Assembly: GCA_014218235.1 (NCBI GenBank)
Contig: CM024760.1
Coordinates: 142,367,245-142,431,244 of the forward strand
Source: Colocasia esculenta
Lineage: Eukaryota; Streptophyta; Magnoliopsida; Alismatales; Araceae
Length of the DNA stretch: 64,000 nt
Direction: 5' to 3'
The notes below the pieces were generated by a model that worked only from the letters and a program-made list of their open reading frames with translations, was not told the origin of the DNA and did not search any database. Position 1 is the stretch's first letter; each line of letters begins with the position of its first letter. This document shows, one piece after another, positions 58,351 to 64,000 of this stretch. A program made the translations under genes and the position numbers.

Positions 58351-61300
58351 AGAAACTTCGTCCTCGAAGTTAGACTGACACTACTCAAACAACTGAGGAT
58401 ACTTCTTCTTCATTGCATCCTCAAGCTCCCAAGTAGCCTCCTCTCGCGAGAAGTTACGCCATAAGAGCTTTACTGAAGCAATGCTCTTGTTCCGGAGATG
58501 CTGAACCTTCCGATCAAGAATAGCTACTGGTTGCTCCTCGTAAGAAAGATCTGGCTGGATCTCCACTGGCTCGTGGCTAATAACATGAGACGGATCTCGG
58601 ACATACTTCCTGAGCATAGATACGTGAAAAACAGGATGACCACTAGCCAATGCTGGAGGTAAAGCTAGCTCATATGCCACGTTGCCCAATCGTCGGAGAA
58701 TCTCATACGGGCCATTGAATCTAGGGCTCAACTTACTTGCCTGCCAAATCTAACTACACCACGCGTAGGCGAAATCTTCAAAAAGACATGCTCACCTACC
58801 TCGAACTCCAAATCCTTCCTCCTGTTGTCGGCATAACTCTTCTGCCTATCCTGTGCCGCAACAAGCCTCTTCCTAATAAGCTGGACCTTATCCGAAGTCT
58901 CCTGAACTAACTCCGGACCGATCAACTGCCTATCACCGGTCTCCTCCCAACACAAAGGAGATCTGCAAGGCCTACCATACAAAGCCTCAAATGGAGCCAT
59001 GCCAATGCTCGCATGAAAGCTGTTGTTATATGTGAACTCCACTAGAGGTAAATGGCACTCCCAATCATCCTTCCAATTCAGCACACACGCTCTCAACATA
59101 TCCTCGAGCGTTTGGATAATCCTTTCAGACTGTCCATCTGTCTGGGGATGAAATGCCGAACTAAGCTTCAACTCAGAACCTAATGCATCCTGAAGCCCTT
59201 TCCACAGCCTCGAAGTGAATCTTGGATCTCGATCCGAAATAATCGACTTCGGTACCCTATGCAATCTAATAATGCTACTAACATACAGTCTAGCTAAACT
59301 CTTTACTGACTGCTTCTTCTTCATAGGCAAGAAATGCGCAGTCTTCGAAAATCTATCCACCACTACCCAAATCGAGTCATTACCTCGTCTAGATCGAGGC
59401 AAACCCGTAACAAAATCCATAGTGACAGCTTCCCACTTCCAAACTGGGATCTCCATCTTCTGCATAAGACCAGATGGTCGCTGCCGCTCGGCCTTCACTT
59501 GCTGGCACACTAGACATCTAGACACAAACTCAGCCACATCCTTCTTCATGCCAGACCACCAAAAAGATCTCTTCAAATCCTGGTACATCTTAGTGTTACC
59601 CGGATGAATAGAGAACCTAGATCTATGAGCTTCTGCTAAAACATGCTCACGAATATCTACAATGTCTGGAACACAGACACGGTGATGGAATCTAATCACA
59701 CCATCCTCATCACGAGCAATACCCGCTTTGCCCACTAACTCTTGGAGTCTAGGATCGGCTTTCTGATGCTCGATCACCTCATCCAACACCGAAGATCTAA
59801 TGGACAACTAAGCTACAAAAGCCTGGCACAATGATGGCTCCAACTCGGTCATCGCACACGCTACATCCTCCAACATCTTCCAATCCTGCTGGAGAGACGA
59901 CCTCTTTCTACTAAGGGCATCTGCTACGACATTCGCCTTTCCAGGATGATACTGGAGGTCGAAGTCATAGTCCTTCAGGAACTCAATCCATCTTCTCTGC
60001 CTAAGGTTTAATTCCTTTTGGGAGAAAAGATACTTTAGGCTCTTGTGATCAGTGAACACCTCAAATCTGACACCATAAAGATAGTGCCTCCAGATTTTCA
60101 GTGCATGAACCACTGCCGCAAGCTCAAGATCATGAGTCGGATAGTTTCGCTCATGCTCCTTCAATTGCCTCGAAGCATATGCTACTACCCTTCCTTGCTG
60201 CATCAACACACAACCAAGGCCAATCCGAGATGCATCCGTGTAGATAGCAAAATCCTCTACACCGCTCAGTAAAACTAACACAGGAGCCGATGTGAGTTTA
60301 GTCTTCAATAATTGAAAACTACTCTCACACTCCTCGGACCAGACAAACTTCACTCCCTTCCTGGTTAGCTGAGTCAATGGAGCGGCGATGGATGAAAATC
60401 CCTCAATAAATCGCCGATAATAACCCGCCAAACCAAGAAAACTCCGAATCTCCGAAGGAGTCTTGGGAATTTCCCAATCCATAACAGCTTGGACTTTCGC
60501 TGGATCCACTGCTACACCAGCACTAGAGATAACATGCCCAAGGAAATGAACCTCGTGCATCCAAAAATTGCACTTGCTGAATTTTGCATACAGCTTGTGC
60601 TCACGGAGAACCTCTAACACTATCCTCAAATGCTGACGATGTGTGGCCTCATCCGGAGAGTAGACCAACACGTCATCAATGAAGACTACAACAAAACTAT
60701 CTAGATATGGTCTAAACACCCTGTTCATGAGATCCATGAACGCTGCAGGGGCGTTGGTTAGACCAAACGGAAGGACCAAAAACTCATAATGTCCATAACG
60801 GGTTCTAAATGCCGTCTTGGACACATCCTCACTCCTAATCCTCAACTGATGATAGCCAGAACGCAAATCAATCTTAGAAAAGACCGATGCATTCTGCAGC
60901 TGGTCAAACAAATCATCAATCCGAGGTAAGGGATACCTGTTCTTCACGGTCACTTGGTTTAGCTTCCTATAATTGATGCATAACCGAAGTGACCCATCCT
61001 TCTTCTTCACGAATAAGACAGCTGCGCCCCAAGGGGAAACGCCAGGGCGAATAAATCCCTTATCTAACAAATCCTGCAACTGCCTCCTTAACTCAGCTAA
61101 TTCCGCAGGTGCCATCCGATAAGGTGCCTTCGAGATAGGAGAGGTGCCTGGAAGCAACTCTAGAGTGAACTCTATCTCTCTAGCCGGTGGCAATCCAGAT
61201 AAATCATCAGGAAAGACATCTGGAAAATCCTGCACTACATCTATCTCCGCAAGAGTAAGTGACTCATCAGCCTTGGGTACTAAAACCACGCTGGCAAGAA

Positions 61301-62509
61301 AAGCGTCACAACCCTTGTTCACCATTCTCATCGCCCTCATGGCCGCGATGACAAACTTCCCTGCCAAGTTCCTCGGCAAGGGATGAGAAAATTCATTCTC
61401 ACCAGGAATGCGAAAAACAATCTTCTTCCCACGACAATCTACTAACGCATAGTGCTCTTCTAGCCAATCCAGACCAAGAATAGCATCATAGTCCTTCATC
61501 TTTAGCAAGAAGAAACACCCTTCTAGGATTCTATCCTCAATGCACACTGGTAAAGACGGAATACACTTCCTAGTCGATACCATGCCCGCAGATGTGTGCA
61601 CAGACAAAGGGACTTCTAAATCCTCAGACTCTAATCCTGACTCTAAGGCTAACTGCCTAGCAAAATGCTCGAAAATGAACGAGTGAGTAGCATCCGTATC
61701 AAACAAAACCCGAGCATGCACACCTAAGAATAAAACCGTACCTTCGGTGACATGATCCGCCTGCTCGGAGTCCTCACGAGCTAAGGCAAACACTCGAGCT
61801 GGGCTCGAGGTCTCCCTGGTCGTCCTGTCGCTGGCGCTGCTGCTGCTGCTACTGGGGCTAGTCCACGCTGGACTCCCTGCTGAAGCCTCGAACAATCCTT
61901 GATCTTATGGTCACTGCTTCCGCACTTCAAGCACTTCCCCGCTATCAACCAACACTCCGTACCACCATGTGCCCTCCCGCAATGAGGACACTCCTTCTTA
62001 CCACTAGGGGAACGTTGAGAAGATACCTGACCACTGCCCGATGCCACAGGACGCTGCGGTGACTGGAAAGCCGCTTTCTTTCTATCCTGCCTCTGGAATG
62101 GCGCTGTTGGCCTCTTTTGAGAAGCCTTCTTCTCCTCCAGATACTGCTCCATCTCTCCCTCCTGCCGACATGCCGCGCTGAGCGCCTGCTCGAGGGTACG
62201 ATGGTCGAAAGCCACCAACCTCGTCCTCAGCGATGGTTTCAGACCCATCACAAATGTCTTCGCCTTCCTGTGCTCATCAGCTACAATATGAGGGGCATAC
62301 TTCGATAACTCGGCAAACTTGGTCTCGTACTCCAGCACAGTCATGGAGCCCTGAGTTAACGAGAGGAACTCTTGCTCCATCTTGTCCTGGATGTGCTCCG
62401 GAACAAACTTGGCTCGGAAAAGCCTCACGTACTCATCCCAACCAACCTCCACAGCACCTTCCTCGAACCGAGTACATAACAACGAGGACCACCACACGTT
62501 GGCTCGCTC

Positions 62510-62587
62510 CTGCCAAAACCATCCATAAGAATTAACCAACATGACTTATACTTAAAGAAATAACCACCGGATTAAAATTACACATAC
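62510..62587 (-). other. Intron 2 of G6 gag (78 bp)
   Basis: Boundaries CTACAG|GTATGT and TTGGCAG|GAGCGAGCC. Phase 0. Removal joins ATYMLQ to ERANVWWSSLL, exactly as in G5. Confidence 0.83.
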
Positions 62588-62788
62588 CTGTAGCATATAG
62601 GTGGCTAAAGTGACCTTGTCATCCTCAGCGCACCTAATGGCGCGGAAGATCTTCTCAATCTCCCTCATCCAGCTCTCAGCTAATAACGGATCGCTCTCCC
62701 CCTTAAAAGAGGGTGGCGACATCCTCTTGAACCTTTCCATGATGGAGGGTCCACCATGGTCAGCCTGGGGAGCTGGTACCTGAGCCTG

Positions 62789-62871
62789 CTACAATAAGCA
62801 ACATAATTAACACATATAACATAACAATCATGCATTTAATAAAACAGACCACTTTATCTTATTATTCTAAC
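62789..62871 (-). other. Intron 1 of G6 gag (83 bp)
   Basis: Boundaries GCTCAG|GTTAGA and TTGTAG|CAGGCTC. Same length and same place as in G5, though the two intron sequences have diverged more than the exons on either side. Confidence 0.83.
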
Positions 62872-63249
62872 CTGAGCCTCCAACTGAGCCTGGAGTGCAA
62901 CCTGAGTGTGGGCCTGCGTTTGCATGGCCTGCACCAAACCCTGCATGAACACTCCATAGTCTACTGGTGGCGGGGGGGAAGTACAGGACCCTGGGATGCA
63001 GGGGCCTGCTGCTCACCCTGATCCTCACGCCGAGGCTCATCTCTCCTCTGCTCGCCATCACAAGCAGGAACACCATGCCTACCACGCGAAGCCATATCCT
63101 GCAAAACGGATTAATCACAATTTAGAACTAAACTATCTAATTTCTAACTAATTACTTATCTATGTGGACAATCTACACAGACTTAGCATACAATGAAGAT
63201 GATGGTATAATGATGGTATATGCTTATTTGTGTACAATTTCAGCCTGAT

Positions 63250-63261
63250 TCTCTAATACCA
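63250..63261 (-). promoter_or_regulatory. G6 primer binding site
   Basis: TGGTATTAGAGA on the minus strand, five bases after the 5' LTR end. One C-to-T change from the initiator tRNA-Met complement (TGGTATCAGAG). Confidence 0.8.
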
Positions 63262-63266
63262 ATCTC

Positions 63267-64000
63267 TGCAACGACCCTCTTTATATCGGTACGGTTCTAC
63301 CAACCCACGCCGATATAGAAAGCGTCGCCACAGTGGGACATTTACCCAACACTAGTACGATAGGTTGAAACATACACAAATATATAACACATGACAGCGG
63401 AATTGAAAGAACTGAAAAGAAATTCTTATTCCATCATCCATATTCTATTCACAGACCGTATATAAGAAAAGAGAACTAACTTTTCGTAACTGAAAATAAA
63501 ATAAATACATTGTCCACAAGAGACTACGCAGAGTCTTTATTACATATTATGAAGTAAGGATAAGTACAATGCTAAATCCACAACAAGATCTCCTACTCCC
63601 GCTCCGAGTCGCTCCTAACGATCTCCTCGGAAGAAGTAGAAACGTCTGCACCTGTATGCCGAAGCAAGAATGAGTTCAAAAGAACTCAACAAGTAACGCT
63701 AAGCACACAAAACTTACATGTACTGCATGTCCTTTACATTTGATATCACACTTAGGCATAGAATTTAACAATCTTAACAATTAGGGTCCTAAACATGAGT
63801 TCTACACATTTTTCTCCTGACATTTATTTAACATGGAGTATTTACTAGCTAAATGCCTATTACATGCTTTCTACATAATTATCAATATGTCAGCTCAATC
63901 ACATATTCATAGCATTTATACATGCATAAAGTAACATTTATTACCTTAAGTATGGAAACTACTTATAAAAGGAACACAATTCCCTAACATGGATTCTAAA
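63267..64000 (-). repeat. G6 5' LTR, partial (window edge)
   Basis: Matches 55414-56147 with only a handful of differences. The remainder lies beyond the window. Confidence 0.92.

Larger units (their letters stand above)
58381..63095 (-). pseudogene. G6 gag-pol, two introns in gag, few breaks
   Basis: Start ATG 63093-63095 (MASRGRHGVPACDG). Exons 62872-63095, 62588-62788 and from 62509 onward. Gag knuckles are CPHCGRAHGGTEC and CLKCGSSDHKIKDC. Protease reads DTDATHSF, with Asp for the catalytic-loop Gly. RT has LCINYRKLN (Asn for the usual Asp), KIDLRSGYHQLRI and FIDD (60672-60683). RNase H has YTDASRIGLGCVL. Integrase has MDFVTGLP, IISDRDPRFTSRLW and TDGQSERIIQTLEDML. The tail ends KKKYPQLFE. 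Breaks: one base missing in a G/C run at 62972-62978 in exon 1 (224 bp instead of a multiple of 3), one near 61801 between gag and protease, TAG at 59808-59810 where G5 has Gln, and one base missing near 58737. Confidence 0.93.
55414..64000 (-). mobile_element. G6: Tekay/Del-like Ty3/gypsy element, cut by the window edge
   Basis: Complete 3' LTR (55414-58335), polypurine tract, gag-pol, primer binding site, and the first 734 bp of the 5' LTR. The two LTR parts that can be compared (55414-56147 and 63267-64000) are almost identical. Inserted in LTR7; the left flank ends in GTCGC and the matching duplication would lie beyond 64000. Sister family to G5, with the same gene order and gag introns. 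Confidence 0.92.

Noticed and set aside
1..64000. A previously undescribed multi-gene system (defence, biosynthetic or otherwise)
   Set aside because: All coding remnants belong to LTR retrotransposons; no host or other gene cluster is visible. The most novel signals are in the elements' own introns, LTR structure and rearrangements.

Overview
This window is plant nuclear DNA, almost certainly from a flowering plant, and consists of nested LTR retrotransposons from end to end. I found no host gene, tRNA, rRNA or bacterial feature. The evidence is Ty3/gypsy chromovirus-type polyproteins (Gag, protease, reverse transcriptase, RNase H, integrase, C-terminal chromodomain-like tail), one SIRE/Maximus-type Ty1/copia element with an extra ORF after pol, LTRs of about 2.4-3.3 kb, and primer binding sites matching initiator tRNA-Met. 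Every coding region is broken by stops or frameshifts.

Layout. 1-3477: 3' end of a Tekay/Del-like gypsy element (G1, + strand) with its 3' LTR. 3478-4840 and 19047-19103: two halves of the 5' LTR of a second gypsy element (G2, + strand), split by a complete copia element at 4841-19041 with target duplication GGGAT. 19104-22755: G2 internal region, cut off in the integrase. 22751-22939: an inverted junction. 22770-25355: truncated 3' LTR of minus-strand gypsy copy A. A's internal region is 25356-44641, interrupted by a nearly intact gypsy element G5 (26799-38237, duplication AAAAA), by an unexplained 371-bp insertion (40595-40965), and by a solo LTR (41701-44563, duplication CTTAG). 44642-47665: an LTR that is the 5' LTR of A and also the 3' LTR of a second copy, B, so A and B form a tandem sharing one LTR. 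B runs 47666-52902 and is interrupted by a solo LTR (49376-52637, duplication CATAT). At 52903 an LTR of another family (LTR7) truncates B. At 55414 LTR7 is itself interrupted by element G6, which runs off the right edge.

Relative ages, by eye. The A/B LTRs and the copia LTRs differ at roughly 5-9% of the positions sampled. The G5 LTRs differ at about 2%, and the visible parts of the G6 LTRs differ slightly less. The A/B tandem and G2 are therefore old, the copia element is intermediate to old, and G5 and G6 are recent.

Most unusual points: two short, phase-0 GT-AG introns at the same places in gag of both G5 and G6; the A/B tandem with a shared LTR; clusters of family-specific palindromic or inverted words at similar places in all the gypsy LTRs; degenerate CGATTT tandem arrays filling about half of each copia LTR; and the 19-bp inverted repeat at the G2/A junction.
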